Shown here piece after piece: positions 7,344 through 16,859 of a stretch of DNA of 33,288 bases. Location: positions 1 to 33,288 of the forward strand of contig JAOABQ010000057.1 of the NCBI GenBank assembly GCA_026418275.1. Reading direction: 5' to 3'. A program made the position numbers and the translations under genes. The notes beneath the pieces are model-generated. The model was not told the DNA's origin. It saw only the letters and a list, made by a program, of their open reading frames with translations, and searched no databases. Each line of letters starts with the position of its first letter. Position 1 is the first letter of the stretch. This stretch comes from Clostridia bacterium. Its GTDB lineage: Bacteria; Bacillota; Clostridia; Acetivibrionales; DSM-2933.

Positions 7344-10300
7344 ATGAAAAATCTCAAGAAGTTGTTATCGGTTATCATAGCTGTTGCTCTGGTTGTAACT
7401 ACTATGATTCCGGCATTCGCAGCTGACACTGCAGCAACTGCAGCTAAGACTGATGCTGAAAAAGCATATGAATTAGGTGTAGTTCTTGGTGACAAAGCAG
7501 GCGAAGCACCATCTGCTGCTTTTCTCGCGAAAGAAACACAGAGATATCAAGCGGCTATTATGTTCTTAAGACTTATCGGTAAAGAAGGCGAAGCTAAAGT
7601 TTTCGAAGCAAAAGAAAACTTTAAAGACGCTACAAAGGTAAGTGCTGGAATGCAAAAATATTTAGCATACCTTTTCGCAAACAAGGACTTAGGCTGGAGT
7701 GGTACTGGCAACGGAAACTTTGCTCCGTTATCCACAATCACAGCACAACAGTTCTACAAAGTATTGCTCGAAGCTTTGGGCTATAAAGCAAATGTTGACT
7801 TCCCTTACGCAGATACAATTAAATTTGCTAAAGAAAAAGGCTTAGTTAAAGTTGCTGGCGCAACCAAGTTCACAAACAACGATTTGGCTGTTGCAACAAT
7901 CGAAGCTTTAGGTGCAGATATTAAAGCTGCTCCAGGTACAACTCTTGCTAAATCATTAGTTGACAAAAAAATTCTTGATGAAGCAAAGGTTAAAGCTGCT
8001 GCTCCTGAAGTACTTGTTTCAGATACAGTTGTTGCTACACCTACTCCTGCTCCAGTAGCTCCTTCCGTATACGGCGTAACAGCTGTTGATGGTCAGATCA
8101 CTGTAGTATTAAATGGTGATGCTCCAGCAACTGTTGATGCTGCTGACTTCAAAGTAACAAAAGCTATCAATGGGGGTGCTGCTGCTTCTGTAACAGCTTC
8201 CGTTTACGGTTACACATACACTACAAAGACTGCTGTTCTTACAGTAGATAAAGTTGCTGCTACAGATGCAGAACAAAGTGTAGTTTATGGCGTAGGTTAC
8301 AAAGATACAGCTGCTGTAAGTGCTGCTGCATTTGTAATTGATGCTGGTATCCTTGCTGTTAAAGAAGTAACTCCATTAAACGGTGCACAAGTTAAAATCG
8401 TATTTAACAAAGCGTTAGATGCTACAGCTGGTGCAAACAAAGATAACTATAGCATTAAAGATTCAAATGGCGCTTCAGTAACAATTGGTCAAGTTGCTTT
8501 AAGCACTGACAAAAAAGAAGCTACATTAACATTAGGCGCTTCTGCTCCTGCTGCTTTAACAAATGGTGGAAGCTACACATTGACTATTACTAAAGACATT
8601 ACTTCTTCTGCAACTACAACTCCTACTTTAACTACTGCATTAACTAAGACATTTACAGCTGCAACAGATGTATCTGTTCCATCAGTTACTAAAGTAGAAG
8701 CAATCGGTAACAAGATCATTAGAGTAACTTTCTCAGAACCTGTTAATTTAAACGGTACAGCAGCTAATATCTTTGCTGTAAAACAAAGCAATGGAACATT
8801 TGTAGATGGTAAGGATTATGCTAATACTAACTTAGCAGCTGCATATGTAGCAAGCACTGGTTACACACAAGTAGATGTAACTGCGACAACTGCTATGCCT
8901 CAAGGTGCAAAATCATTGCAGGTTTTAGGATCTTCTCATAATACTAACTATATTTCAGATGCTCTCGGATACAAAATGGCTACAGTTGAAAAAGCTTTTG
9001 ATGTAGCAGCTCCTTCAACTGTTGCACAGGCTACTGATATCACTATCAGCAGCAGAACAGAAGTTATTGTTAAGTTTGATGCAGCTGTTACAGCTGGTGG
9101 TACATTAAACTGGGCTACAACTACTAAGACTGGCGTATCAAACCCTGGCACAAAAGACACTGATTCTTCAATTAAATACACATTCAGTGCTGCGAATGCA
9201 TTGCCTGTAGGAAACGTTGAATTTACAGTACCTGCAGTAACAGATGCATATGGTAACACTACTGCAACTAAGAAAATCACAAAAGCTGTTTCCTCAAGTG
9301 CTGCTGTTTCAGTTACAGCTGCTCAAGACGGAACTAGCCAAACTTCAGTTAAGGTAACATTCAGCACAGATATGGTTGATGGAACTGGCACAAATGGTGC
9401 GGAAGTTGCTGCATCATACTCAATTACTAAACCGGATGGAACTAAAGTTACACCTTCAAGTGTTTCTTATGCTTCCAAAGTGTCCACTTTAACATTATCA
9501 GCAGCTATAGATCCAGGATCCTATACAGTAACTGTTACTGGTGTGAATACTGAATTAGGTGATGCTTCAGGTGCAGTTTCTGCTACATTCACAGTTACAG
9601 ACCAAACACCTGTAGCTTCAATTTCAGCTGAAGGTGTATTGAATAATGCTGGTAACGAAGTAACAATCTATATTGACTATCCTGAAAACATGATGTTCAG
9701 TGGAAACAATAGTGTGTTAAATGCTGCTAACATCTTAATCAAAGATGCAGCAGGTCCGACATACTATGCTATGAATAATTTACCGACTGGTTATACTGCT
9801 ACAATAACAAAAGTAAATGAAAAGAGAGTAAAAGTTGTTATCACACACGCGTCAACTGACTACGTATCTGCAGCTGGTGATGCTACAGACGTTAAAGTTC
9901 AGTTGGTTGCTGATGCAGCTGGAAACGTAGCTCCTTCACCAGTTGAAGATACAAGCGTAAAAGTAACTGATACTACTTCAACAATTGATCCAGGTTCTGC
10001 AACTTACAGTGCTGCTAACTCAATCAATGTAACATCTGCTAGAACAATTACGTTTGTAGTGTCTGGTAAGAAATATGAAGCCGCTACTGCATCTGACTTT
10101 GTAGTTTACTCAGTTGATATTGGTCAGGCAGTTGCTGCAAATGCAGTTATAACTGGCCAAACACCGACAGGTAAGGCTTCAATAGCAATATCTAGTGTGG
10201 CTGTAAGCTACGATGCGGATAATACCAAAACAACATTTACTTTAACAACAGGTGCAGATATTCCTGTAACAACTAAAGATATTTATGTTGCAACAAATGC

Positions 10301-11180
10301 AGGAACACTTTCAACCGCAGATGTAGTTGGACTTAAATTTACAGCTGACAAAGCGTTTGCAAATGGATTAAATACAACTAATGCTGTAAAAGCTGCAAAC
10401 AAGATTCCTGCTACAATCTCAAAAGTAAGCGTAGTTGGTACTACTAAACTTAGAGTAACATTTGATAAAGCAGTTGCAGTTGTTGCTGCATCAGACTTTA
10501 TCGTAACTACAGGCACATCGCAAGTTCCTACATTAGCAGCAGTTGTTTCCGGTACTTCCAATAAAGTATACGAATTAACACTTGGCACTGCAATTGATGC
10601 TGGTGCTACACCTACAGTTAAGACTGTAGCTGCTAATATCCAATCAGAAGATACAGTAGGAGTTAAGATTGCTGCTAACACAACAGGTGTTGTAGCTTCA
10701 AATGCAAGAGCGCTTACTGTAAGCATGACTACAGGAGCTACATTGGATCTTTCAACAATTGTTGTTACTTTTGATACAGCAGTAGATCCAGACAGTATTG
10801 TGTCATCATGGACTGGTGCTGCTCCAGATGCTGGTAATACAGTAACATTTGATGATGGTGTTACAGACAAGATTACAATTTCCGGAGTAGGGGAATTAGC
10901 TCTTGCTGGTACAACTGGCACTGATGCAGATGTAACATTTACAGATGCTTCTTATAGCTTAAGTTCTGATAAGAAGACTCTTACAATCACATTAGGTTCT
11001 GTAGTAACTGCTGCGGACCCAGATGGTGTTGGACCTATAGCACAAAATACTGTTGCAGCAGCAAATGCTCATTTAACTGCAACAACTTCATCCTTAACAT
11101 TGGATTCAGCAGTTAAGAATTCCGATGGTGTATACTACAACGGAGCATACACACTAATGACAGGTACTTTCGTTAAATAA
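7344..11180 (+). CDS. S-layer-type surface protein with SLH-like N-terminus and repeated Ig-like domains
   Basis: This 1278-residue exported protein has a signal peptide (about 1-27, ending PAFAA). Residues about 30-225 look like three divergent S-layer-homology segments (RYQAAIMFLRLIGKE, ITAQQFYKVLLEALGY, FTNNDLAVATIEALG), the part that binds secondary cell-wall polymer. A TPTPAP linker (about 230-242) leads into some eight beta-sandwich repeats of the SbsA Ig-like type, recognised by V-x-V/I-x-F-x-x-x-V cores such as VKIVFNKAL, IRVTFSEPV, VIVKFDAAV and LRVTFDKAV. It is rich in Ala, Thr, Val and Ser with almost no Cys, and uses a narrow codon set (GCT, ACA, GTA/GTT), as in very highly expressed genes. 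A strong AAGGAGG site precedes the ATG. It is likely the major S-layer subunit or a very abundant surface protein; the divergent SLH motifs leave some doubt about the anchoring. Confidence 0.85.
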   Translation: MKNLKKLLSVIIAVALVVTTMIPAFAADTAATAAKTDAEKAYELGVVLGDKAGEAPSAAFLAKETQRYQAAIMFLRLIGKEGEAKVFEAKENFKDATKVSAGMQKYLAYLFANKDLGWSGTGNGNFAPLSTITAQQFYKVLLEALGYKANVDFPYADTIKFAKEKGLVKVAGATKFTNNDLAVATIEALGADIKAAPGTTLAKSLVDKKILDEAKVKAAAPEVLVSDTVVATPTPAPVAPSVYGVTAVDGQITVVLNGDAPATVDAADFKVTKAINGGAAASVTASVYGYTYTTKTAVLTVDKVAATDAEQSVVYGVGYKDTAAVSAAAFVIDAGILAVKEVTPLNGAQVKIVFNKALDATAGANKDNYSIKDSNGASVTIGQVALSTDKKEATLTLGASAPAALTNGGSYTLTITKDITSSATTTPTLTTALTKTFTAATDVSVPSVTKVEAIGNKIIRVTFSEPVNLNGTAANIFAVKQSNGTFVDGKDYANTNLAAAYVASTGYTQVDVTATTAMPQGAKSLQVLGSSHNTNYISDALGYKMATVEKAFDVAAPSTVAQATDITISSRTEVIVKFDAAVTAGGTLNWATTTKTGVSNPGTKDTDSSIKYTFSAANALPVGNVEFTVPAVTDAYGNTTATKKITKAVSSSAAVSVTAAQDGTSQTSVKVTFSTDMVDGTGTNGAEVAASYSITKPDGTKVTPSSVSYASKVSTLTLSAAIDPGSYTVTVTGVNTELGDASGAVSATFTVTDQTPVASISAEGVLNNAGNEVTIYIDYPENMMFSGNNSVLNAANILIKDAAGPTYYAMNNLPTGYTATITKVNEKRVKVVITHASTDYVSAAGDATDVKVQLVADAAGNVAPSPVEDTSVKVTDTTSTIDPGSATYSAANSINVTSARTITFVVSGKKYEAATASDFVVYSVDIGQAVAANAVITGQTPTGKASIAISSVAVSYDADNTKTTFTLTTGADIPVTTKDIYVATNAGTLSTADVVGLKFTADKAFANGLNTTNAVKAANKIPATISKVSVVGTTKLRVTFDKAVAVVAASDFIVTTGTSQVPTLAAVVSGTSNKVYELTLGTAIDAGATPTVKTVAANIQSEDTVGVKIAANTTGVVASNARALTVSMTTGATLDLSTIVVTFDTAVDPDSIVSSWTGAAPDAGNTVTFDDGVTDKITISGVGELALAGTTGTDADVTFTDASYSLSSDKKTLTITLGSVVTAADPDGVGPIAQNTVAAANAHLTATTSSLTLDSAVKNSDGVYYNGAYTLMTGTFVK

Positions 11181-11200
11181 TGCTATGTAAATAAAAAGGA

Positions 11201-11234
11201 AGGAGCATAAGCAGAAATGCTTATGCTCCTTTTT
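11201..11234 (+). terminator. Terminator of the S-layer-type gene
   Basis: A 13-bp perfect stem AGGAGCATAAGCA (11201-11213) and TGCTTATGCTCCT (11218-11230), closed by a GAAA tetraloop and followed by a T-run. It is a textbook strong terminator 20 nt after the stop codon. Confidence 0.93.
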
Positions 11235-11263
11235 AATATGTTTATGTATAGCTAAATATATAA

Positions 11264-11292
11264 TTGACGAAGATATAAGTATCATCTAAAAA
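11264..11292 (+). promoter_or_regulatory. Candidate promoter of the small lipoprotein gene
   Basis: TTGACG (11264-11269) and TAAAAA (11287-11292) are 17 bp apart, about 40 nt before the start codon. The -35 is good and the -10 is weak. Confidence 0.45.
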
Positions 11293-11331
11293 TAGTAATA
11301 ATAATCAGAAAATAAGAAGAGGAGATGCGGA

Positions 11332-11697
11332 TTGAGAAAGAAATCAAATTTGATGATCCTATTATTTATACTTATTTATAGCTTTCTACTTAATTCATGT
11401 TCAAATTCAAATGTAAATAAGACTCAGCAGAATAAGGTAGTAGAACAGAATATTAATCAAGACAAAGAATTAACAAAAGAACTGAAAAAAGAAGAAATTG
11501 TTGCTGATGGGCAAGTATACCTACAGGAAGACACCGTAACACTTGCTATGATTATTAAAGAAGGCATTGAAAAGGAAAAAGTTCAGCCTATTGCTCAAAA
11601 GTATGCAGAAATTTTGAGAAACAAGTATAAAGACAAGAAAATAAATGTGCAGGCAGCAAGAAATGGTGAGAATCTTGCCAGTGTATATATAGAATGA
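11332..11697 (+). CDS. Small putative lipoprotein of unknown function
   Basis: The 121-residue product has a lipoprotein signal: basic start, a hydrophobic stretch (about 7-20) and lipobox LLNSC with Cys23. It is therefore probably attached to the outer face of the membrane. The mature part is Lys/Glu-rich and ends in a compact alpha/beta-looking region of about 65 residues (YLQEDTVTLAM... then EILRNKYKDKKINVQAARNG). I do not recognise a family; the tail is loosely like small sporulation or germination lipoproteins, but this is weak. The start is TTG 11332 behind GAGGAG. It sits alone between two terminators. Confidence 0.75.
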   Translation: MRKKSNLMILLFILIYSFLLNSCSNSNVNKTQQNKVVEQNINQDKELTKELKKEEIVADGQVYLQEDTVTLAMIIKEGIEKEKVQPIAQKYAEILRNKYKDKKINVQAARNGENLASVYIE

Positions 11698-11709
11698 CAA
11701 GAAATGTAG

Positions 11710-11740
11710 CACTCTCAAAATGAGGGTGTTATTTATTTTT
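11710..11740 (+). terminator. Terminator after the lipoprotein gene
   Basis: CACTCTCA (11710-11717) pairs with TGAGGGTG (11721-11728), one G-U pair, with a three-base loop and a following TTATTTATTTTTATTT tract. Confidence 0.75.
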
Positions 11741-11777
11741 ATTTGGATAAATATTAACGAAATAACAATAACTTAAT

Positions 11778-11806
11778 TTGACAGTAAATAGATAATAAGA
11801 TAAAAT
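11778..11806 (+). promoter_or_regulatory. Strong promoter of the polysaccharide operon
   Basis: Perfect TTGACA (11778-11783), 17-bp spacer and TAAAAT (11801-11806). Transcription should begin near 11813. This matters for gene calling, because it puts the TTG at 11811 outside the mRNA and leaves TTG 11844 as the start of the first gene. Confidence 0.85.
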
Positions 11807-11843
11807 ACTTTTGTTTAATATAGATAAAGGGGTTGAAATTCGC

Positions 11844-14800
11844 TTGGCAGCTAACAATAAAAAGGGAAATTCAAAAGCAAACATAAGACAACCAAAAAGT
11901 AATCTTAGTGAAGGTACTATAAAAAATATGAAATTAGGGATGCTCATAGTATTATTCATATTTATAATCTTTCCGCCATTTATCAGAGGACTCTACTTTG
12001 AAGAGGATCAACTTCCGGCGGAAATCATTATTTTGATTTTATTCAATATCTATTGGGGTTTTAAAATTCTTAAGTGGGATAAAAGCTTTCTAAAAACGCC
12101 AATTGAGTACGCATCTTTAGGATTTGTTGTCGTTTATTTCATCTCAGTAGCACTTTATTTCATTGGAATAGACGTAGCAGTATTTCCAAGGATGGCAATG
12201 TCTGAATGGCTTAAGTATTGCATGTACTTTTCAATATTCTTTATGCTTACAGACCTAATCAATACTTTTAAGCTTAAAATGGCATTCCTATGGGTTATTA
12301 TAGCATCAACGGCAGGGTTGTGCATAATTGGAATCGATGGGGCAGCCAGCGGAGGAACCTACTCTTTCGATGGACAATCTAGCGGATATATTGCAAATAT
12401 TTTTAATGATATACTAAAATCGATGGGATCGGATGTCAGATTATTTGACCTATTTGTGAATGGGAAAATATTTTCCACCTTACAATATTCAAATGCATTT
12501 GCGTCTTATCTTCTTGCAGTATTTGCGGTTACCCTTGGTATCACGATAGTGTCTAAAAGGCTTTGGGTTAAAGTCCTATCCGGTGCAATGAGTTACCTTT
12601 TCTTTGTATGCTTTTTGTACTCAGGAAGCCGAGGGGTGTTGGTATTAGCACCTATTGTTGCACTTTTGTTTATAGTTGTACTTCCTAAAGAGAAAAAAAC
12701 AGAAGGATTTATTTATGGATTTGCCTCAATAATATCGGCAGGCTTGATAAAGATGTTATTTACACCGACAGGTGCAGACAACAAAATATGGTTGTATATA
12801 GCAATTGGGTTAATCATATCTGCAGTTTTAACGCTGATTTCAAAAATTATTACTGATCGTTTGGGAAAAGGCAGTTACAAAGTATTTGCTTTCATTGTAG
12901 GCATTATGGTTGTTTTAGGTGCTGTAGGTACAATTTATGCCCTCAATGCTGCCCTACCGCTTAAAATGTCACATGCTGAGGGACAAGGCGACAGCTTTAT
13001 CACGGTTACAAGAGGCGCAAAACTAGATCCGGGGAAAGAATACAAGTTAGAATTCGATGTCCAGGCTGCAATGAGTAAGGAAAAGCCTAATGCTTATTCT
13101 GTTAAGGTTGCAAATAAAAGACTGCAAGATATTGTTACCAATGATGCAGAGACTGTAATCGGAATGTTTGAAGGCAAAACAACGAAGGGAAAAGAGAAAA
13201 AGGAATTTACTTTTAGGCTTCCGGAAGAGAGTAAAATTGTAAATGTTTCCTTTATGAATATTTATGAAGGGACAAGCGTAGAGTTTGATAATGCAAGGAT
13301 AATAGACCCTTCTACAGGCAAAACGGTTAAGAATTTTGTATTAAATTATAAGTACTTACCGGACAATGCTGTGTCAAGATTGGAAAATTTGTCTGCGGAC
13401 AGAAGTGCTGTGGAAAGAGCAATATTCAATAAAGATGGGATTAAAATGATCGGCGACCGATGGCTGCTGGGGGCAGGCGGAGGTTCATGGCCGTCCATAT
13501 ACTTCTCCTACCAGTCGTTTATGTATTGGAGTACACAGCCGCATAACTATTTCTTACAAGTGGGCGTAGAAACTGGTGTCATTGGACTCTTAGTACTTGC
13601 ATTTTTGCTTCTATCCATTGTAAGTATGTTCATATGGGGACAAAGGAAAAATATAGGACCCTTTGAAGGTGTTTTGCAAAGCTGTCTGTTTACTGCGATT
13701 ATGGGGATGTTTCTACATTCCATACTTGATTTTGATTTATCCCTTTCCGCGGTATCCATTCTATTGTGGTCATTGATTGCGGTGTTTAATTCGTTATACA
13801 GGCATGAGGAAGACACAAAGGCTCTAGAATATAAAAGTTCTGTATTTAATATAGTATTTTTATTTGCAGAAAAGCTTAAAGGCATAAAATCCTTGAATAT
13901 GCATCCGGTTGTAGGGGTCGTAGTGACGTTCATTATACTGATGCTTCCTATCACTTTATATGCGGGGATAAGCTATTCCAAAAGTGCGGAAATAGCAATG
14001 CGGTCAGGTAATGTAGAAAAAGCGATAACAGAACAAGATAAAGCGGTTGGCATGGATCCCTCAATGCCCCAGTACAAGCTGGATTATGTGCGTATGATGC
14101 TTCAAAAGAAAGAATTTACAAAAGAGGACATTGAAAGCATGTCCAAGACCTTAGATAAAGTAAAAAATCTCTGCAACAACAGCCCGGATTTAGCTGCTAC
14201 ATTGGGGTCTTTATATATATCAACCAGTAAATTTGATGAAGGGCTTAAGTATTTTGAAAGAGCAACGGAATTAAGACCTTTTAGACCGGAAGAATGGCAG
14301 CAGGAGGTTTTGGCCTACAATACAGTGATTGATCACCTTTTCAAAAATAAAAAAGAACAAGAAGCTGTAAAATTCCTGGATAAGCCGTTGGCAATGGATC
14401 AAAGAGCAAAAGAGGTTAATAAACGGAATCTAACTCCTTTTATATTTACCGGCAGAACACAGGAAACAATAGAGAAAATAAAGTATATCAAAGAGAAAAT
14501 AAAAGATCAAAAACAAATCTATGCGAATAAGCTAGTTTTCTATAATATGCCGGAACTGGACATCGATGAAAACGGTATTCCAGACCAATGGAAATACAAT
14601 GATTCAAACATTAAATTAGTATCGGATAAAGGGAGTATGGTTGCGGAAAATAAGCTAAAAGATACGGCTGCTTTTATTGACAGCAGGCAGCTCAATATGA
14701 AGCCCAATCAAAGTTACCGTATAGAAGTTGAGTTAACGGGTGATTCCAAGCCGGATTCCATACCTTTTAGGGTAACCGGTGCAAATGAACAAAACCAAGG

Positions 14801-14933
14801 CTTAAAGAGCGAGGGTAATATTTATTCAGCGGAATTTACAGCGCCACAAACCCTTTCAAACCCTTATAATGTTCTTCAGTTGGGGATAAAGGGCAGATAC
14901 GAGATTAAAAATATTACGGTTATGGAGAAATAA
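11844..14933 (+). CDS. O-antigen ligase/polymerase (Wzy_C) family membrane protein with TPR and CBM-like domains
   Basis: The protein has about 1029 residues from TTG 11844, placed 11 nt after AAAGGGG; the longer reading from 11811 would start before the predicted transcript. Many membrane helices fill about residues 30-375 and return at about 570-630 and 685-705. The large external loop carries a beta-sandwich resembling a carbohydrate-binding module (about 385-500), then the family signature PHNYFLQVGVETGVIGLL. The C-terminal part has TPR-like helices (about 705-870) and a second CBM-like sandwich (about 905-1027, beginning DENGIPDQW). Members of this superfamily polymerise or ligate lipid-linked glycans outside the membrane. 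With the Wzz-like and RfbD genes behind it, it probably builds a surface polysaccharide or S-layer glycan. Exact acceptor is unknown. Confidence 0.85.
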   Translation: MAANNKKGNSKANIRQPKSNLSEGTIKNMKLGMLIVLFIFIIFPPFIRGLYFEEDQLPAEIIILILFNIYWGFKILKWDKSFLKTPIEYASLGFVVVYFISVALYFIGIDVAVFPRMAMSEWLKYCMYFSIFFMLTDLINTFKLKMAFLWVIIASTAGLCIIGIDGAASGGTYSFDGQSSGYIANIFNDILKSMGSDVRLFDLFVNGKIFSTLQYSNAFASYLLAVFAVTLGITIVSKRLWVKVLSGAMSYLFFVCFLYSGSRGVLVLAPIVALLFIVVLPKEKKTEGFIYGFASIISAGLIKMLFTPTGADNKIWLYIAIGLIISAVLTLISKIITDRLGKGSYKVFAFIVGIMVVLGAVGTIYALNAALPLKMSHAEGQGDSFITVTRGAKLDPGKEYKLEFDVQAAMSKEKPNAYSVKVANKRLQDIVTNDAETVIGMFEGKTTKGKEKKEFTFRLPEESKIVNVSFMNIYEGTSVEFDNARIIDPSTGKTVKNFVLNYKYLPDNAVSRLENLSADRSAVERAIFNKDGIKMIGDRWLLGAGGGSWPSIYFSYQSFMYWSTQPHNYFLQVGVETGVIGLLVLAFLLLSIVSMFIWGQRKNIGPFEGVLQSCLFTAIMGMFLHSILDFDLSLSAVSILLWSLIAVFNSLYRHEEDTKALEYKSSVFNIVFLFAEKLKGIKSLNMHPVVGVVVTFIILMLPITLYAGISYSKSAEIAMRSGNVEKAITEQDKAVGMDPSMPQYKLDYVRMMLQKKEFTKEDIESMSKTLDKVKNLCNNSPDLAATLGSLYISTSKFDEGLKYFERATELRPFRPEEWQQEVLAYNTVIDHLFKNKKEQEAVKFLDKPLAMDQRAKEVNKRNLTPFIFTGRTQETIEKIKYIKEKIKDQKQIYANKLVFYNMPELDIDENGIPDQWKYNDSNIKLVSDKGSMVAENKLKDTAAFIDSRQLNMKPNQSYRIEVELTGDSKPDSIPFRVTGANEQNQGLKSEGNIYSAEFTAPQTLSNPYNVLQLGIKGRYEIKNITVMEK

Positions 14934-14954
14934 TTCAATTTGGGGGTATTAAAT

Positions 14955-15881
14955 TTGAAAAGTTCCGGTACGATAGATTATCTTGATGCCATTTTTAAAG
15001 GAAAATGGATTATTGCTGTATGCCTTATAGTAAGCTTACTGGCAAGCTATATATTCAGCAGCAGGAATCAGGTTAAAATATTTGAGGCAAAATCTATTTT
15101 TACTGTAAGCCCTGTTGAAATTGAATCGGGTATTCAAAAAAGCCAGGTTGAAGTATATAATGTGGACCCGAAAGGTCTTGATTCTACCAACCGTTTGGGG
15201 AATAAGATGCTAGGCGTACTGTTAAATCAAATCAATTATCCTAAACTGTCTTCAAACGATATGGCACAAATTCTAAACAGCGATGAGTATAAAAATAGGG
15301 TGAATAAAACAAGCAGTATTAAAATTACTGGGGCAAATGTGAATGTAAGCCTGGATGGTAATACCAATACCATAACCCTTACAGTAAACGGCAGTGATAG
15401 GGAACAAGTAAGTAAGATTAACAAAGCTTTGGTGGAAAATTTGAGTGATTATCTGGGAGAAAAAATCACTGAGCAGTTTAAAAAGACAGAAACCCAGCTT
15501 CAAAGCATATCAAAAAAAGAAATGGAAAATGTAATTAGCCTGGAAAAACAGATGAAATCGGTTATAAAGATAGAAAATGGTGTTGTTAACCCAAGTCTGT
15601 CTGGAAATGTTCAAGTAGAAAACCTAGATCTTTTAAATAGTTATATTTTATCAAAACAGGCATTGGATTCATTAGCATTAATCCGTAAGGAATGGGACGG
15701 GCTAAAAAATAAAAATCCCAAGGAATATATTTGTATGAACATCCTAAATAAGGACGAGACTGCCAGGGATATTACACCGAATAAAAAAACAACGATGGCG
15801 GTAGCGGGCGTACTTGGACTCATGGCTGGTGTAACCATTGCACTTGTTATGGATTTAAGACGTAAAAGAGTGATTCGATAA
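14955..15881 (+). CDS. Wzz/YveK-type polysaccharide chain-length or co-polymerase protein
   Basis: The 308-residue product has the two-helix layout of polysaccharide co-polymerases: one membrane segment near the N-terminus (KWIIAVCLIVSLLASYIF) and one near the C-terminus (MAVAGVLGLMAGVTIALVM), with an external region between that includes a coiled-coil-like stretch (about 175-205). The start chosen is TTG 14955, 8 nt after a GGGGG site; an in-frame TTG at 14940 would overlap that site and is less likely. No tyrosine kinase partner is next to it. It lies between the Wzy-like gene and rfbD and is probably cotranscribed with both. Confidence 0.83.
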   Translation: MKSSGTIDYLDAIFKGKWIIAVCLIVSLLASYIFSSRNQVKIFEAKSIFTVSPVEIESGIQKSQVEVYNVDPKGLDSTNRLGNKMLGVLLNQINYPKLSSNDMAQILNSDEYKNRVNKTSSIKITGANVNVSLDGNTNTITLTVNGSDREQVSKINKALVENLSDYLGEKITEQFKKTETQLQSISKKEMENVISLEKQMKSVIKIENGVVNPSLSGNVQVENLDLLNSYILSKQALDSLALIRKEWDGLKNKNPKEYICMNILNKDETARDITPNKKTTMAVAGVLGLMAGVTIALVMDLRRKRVIR

Positions 15882-15909
15882 AATAATTTGGTCCATAAGA
15901 GGTGTTTTA

Positions 15910-16746
15910 ATGAAAAAGATTTTAATTACAGGCTGCAAAGGCCAATTAGGTATAGAACTTATCCGGCAATTAAAAGAAATGGAATATAAATTGATCGAAA
16001 CCGATGTCCATAACCTGGATATCACTAATCCTGTGGCAGTTAGGGAATTACTAGAGGCAGAAAAGCCGGATGTTATCATCAACAGTGCTGCATATACGAA
16101 TGTGGACGGATGTGAAACAGATTTAGAAAATGCTTTTAAAGTAAATGCTGTAGGCCCACAGAATCTTGCCGCAGAAGCCTATAAAATAGGCTCAAAATTG
16201 ATACAGGTTTCCACCGATTATGTGTTTGACGGGACAGGAAATGTACCGAAGCGTGAATATCATACTGTAAATCCACAAAGTGTTTATGGTGAAAGCAAGC
16301 TCCTGGGGGAAAATCTTATGAAAGAGATTAATCCGAGGCATTTTATTGTAAGGACAGCCTGGCTTTATGGCGAAGGGAATAACTTTGTACGGACTATGCT
16401 CCGACTTGCAAAGGAAAAAGACGAGCTGTCGGTGGTAAACGATCAAATCGGATCACCAACCAGCACGAAGGACTTGGCCAAGTGTATTATCAATCTAATG
16501 GAAACCGATTGTTATGGGACGTATCATGCTACATGCGAAGGGTCTTGCAGTTGGTTTGAATTCGCTAAAAAGATTTTCGAATTAAAAGGGATAAAAATAA
16601 AGGTAAATCCTATAACAACGGAGGAACTGAACCGCCCGGCTAAGCGTCCAAAGTATTCAGTGCTAGATAATTTCATGTTGAAGCTCATTGGATTAAACTC
16701 CTTTAGATCTTGGGAGGAAGCACTAACGGAGTATTTAAACGATTAA
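15910..16746 (+). CDS. rfbD: dTDP-4-dehydrorhamnose reductase
   Basis: RfbD reduces dTDP-4-keto-L-rhamnose to dTDP-L-rhamnose with NAD(P)H, the last step in making the rhamnose donor for surface glycans. The 278-residue length is normal. It has the Rossmann glycine motif ITGCKGQLG (6-14), the SAAYTNVDGCE block, STDYVFDG (101-108) and the catalytic Tyr126 and Lys130 in VYGESK. The ATG follows AAGAGGTG. The other rhamnose genes (rfbA, B, C) are not in the window, so they must be elsewhere. It is the last gene of this operon. Confidence 0.96.
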   Translation: MKKILITGCKGQLGIELIRQLKEMEYKLIETDVHNLDITNPVAVRELLEAEKPDVIINSAAYTNVDGCETDLENAFKVNAVGPQNLAAEAYKIGSKLIQVSTDYVFDGTGNVPKREYHTVNPQSVYGESKLLGENLMKEINPRHFIVRTAWLYGEGNNFVRTMLRLAKEKDELSVVNDQIGSPTSTKDLAKCIINLMETDCYGTYHATCEGSCSWFEFAKKIFELKGIKIKVNPITTEELNRPAKRPKYSVLDNFMLKLIGLNSFRSWEEALTEYLND

Positions 16747-16762
16747 AACAATCAAAATGGAG

Positions 16763-16794
16763 CCTATTGTGTGTGTAACGCAGTAGGTTTTTTT
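16763..16794 (+). terminator. Terminator of the polysaccharide operon
   Basis: CCTATTG (16763-16769) pairs with CAGTAGG (16781-16787, one G-U), followed directly by seven T residues. Confidence 0.82.
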
Positions 16795-16806
16795 GTTGAA
16801 AAAAAG

Positions 16807-16859
16807 TGACTTTCGGCTATAAAGTTATGACTTTCGGCAGGGCAATTTCATGGTATGAT
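16807..16859 (+). promoter_or_regulatory. Direct-repeat activator site and promoter for the giant-gene operon
   Basis: TGACTTTCGGC occurs twice, at 16807-16817 and 16828-16838, exactly 21 bp apart (two helical turns). A TATGAT (16854-16859) lies downstream. The hexamer expected as its -35 (16831-16836) is CTTTCG, far from consensus and inside the second repeat. This arrangement is typical of an activator-dependent promoter. The two-turn spacing is like that of LytTR-type response regulator sites, but the protein that binds here is unknown. Confidence 0.5.

Noticed and set aside
10283..10921. 212-codon ORF on the minus strand within the S-layer-type gene
   Set aside because: Its Val/Ser/Thr/Ala-rich translation is the mirror of the repetitive sense codons. 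It has no ribosome site and lies wholly inside a certain gene.
11811..11843. TTG 11811 as the start of the Wzy-like gene
   Set aside because: The promoter at 11778-11806 would begin the mRNA at about 11813, after this codon, and the AAAGGGG ribosome site serves TTG 11844.
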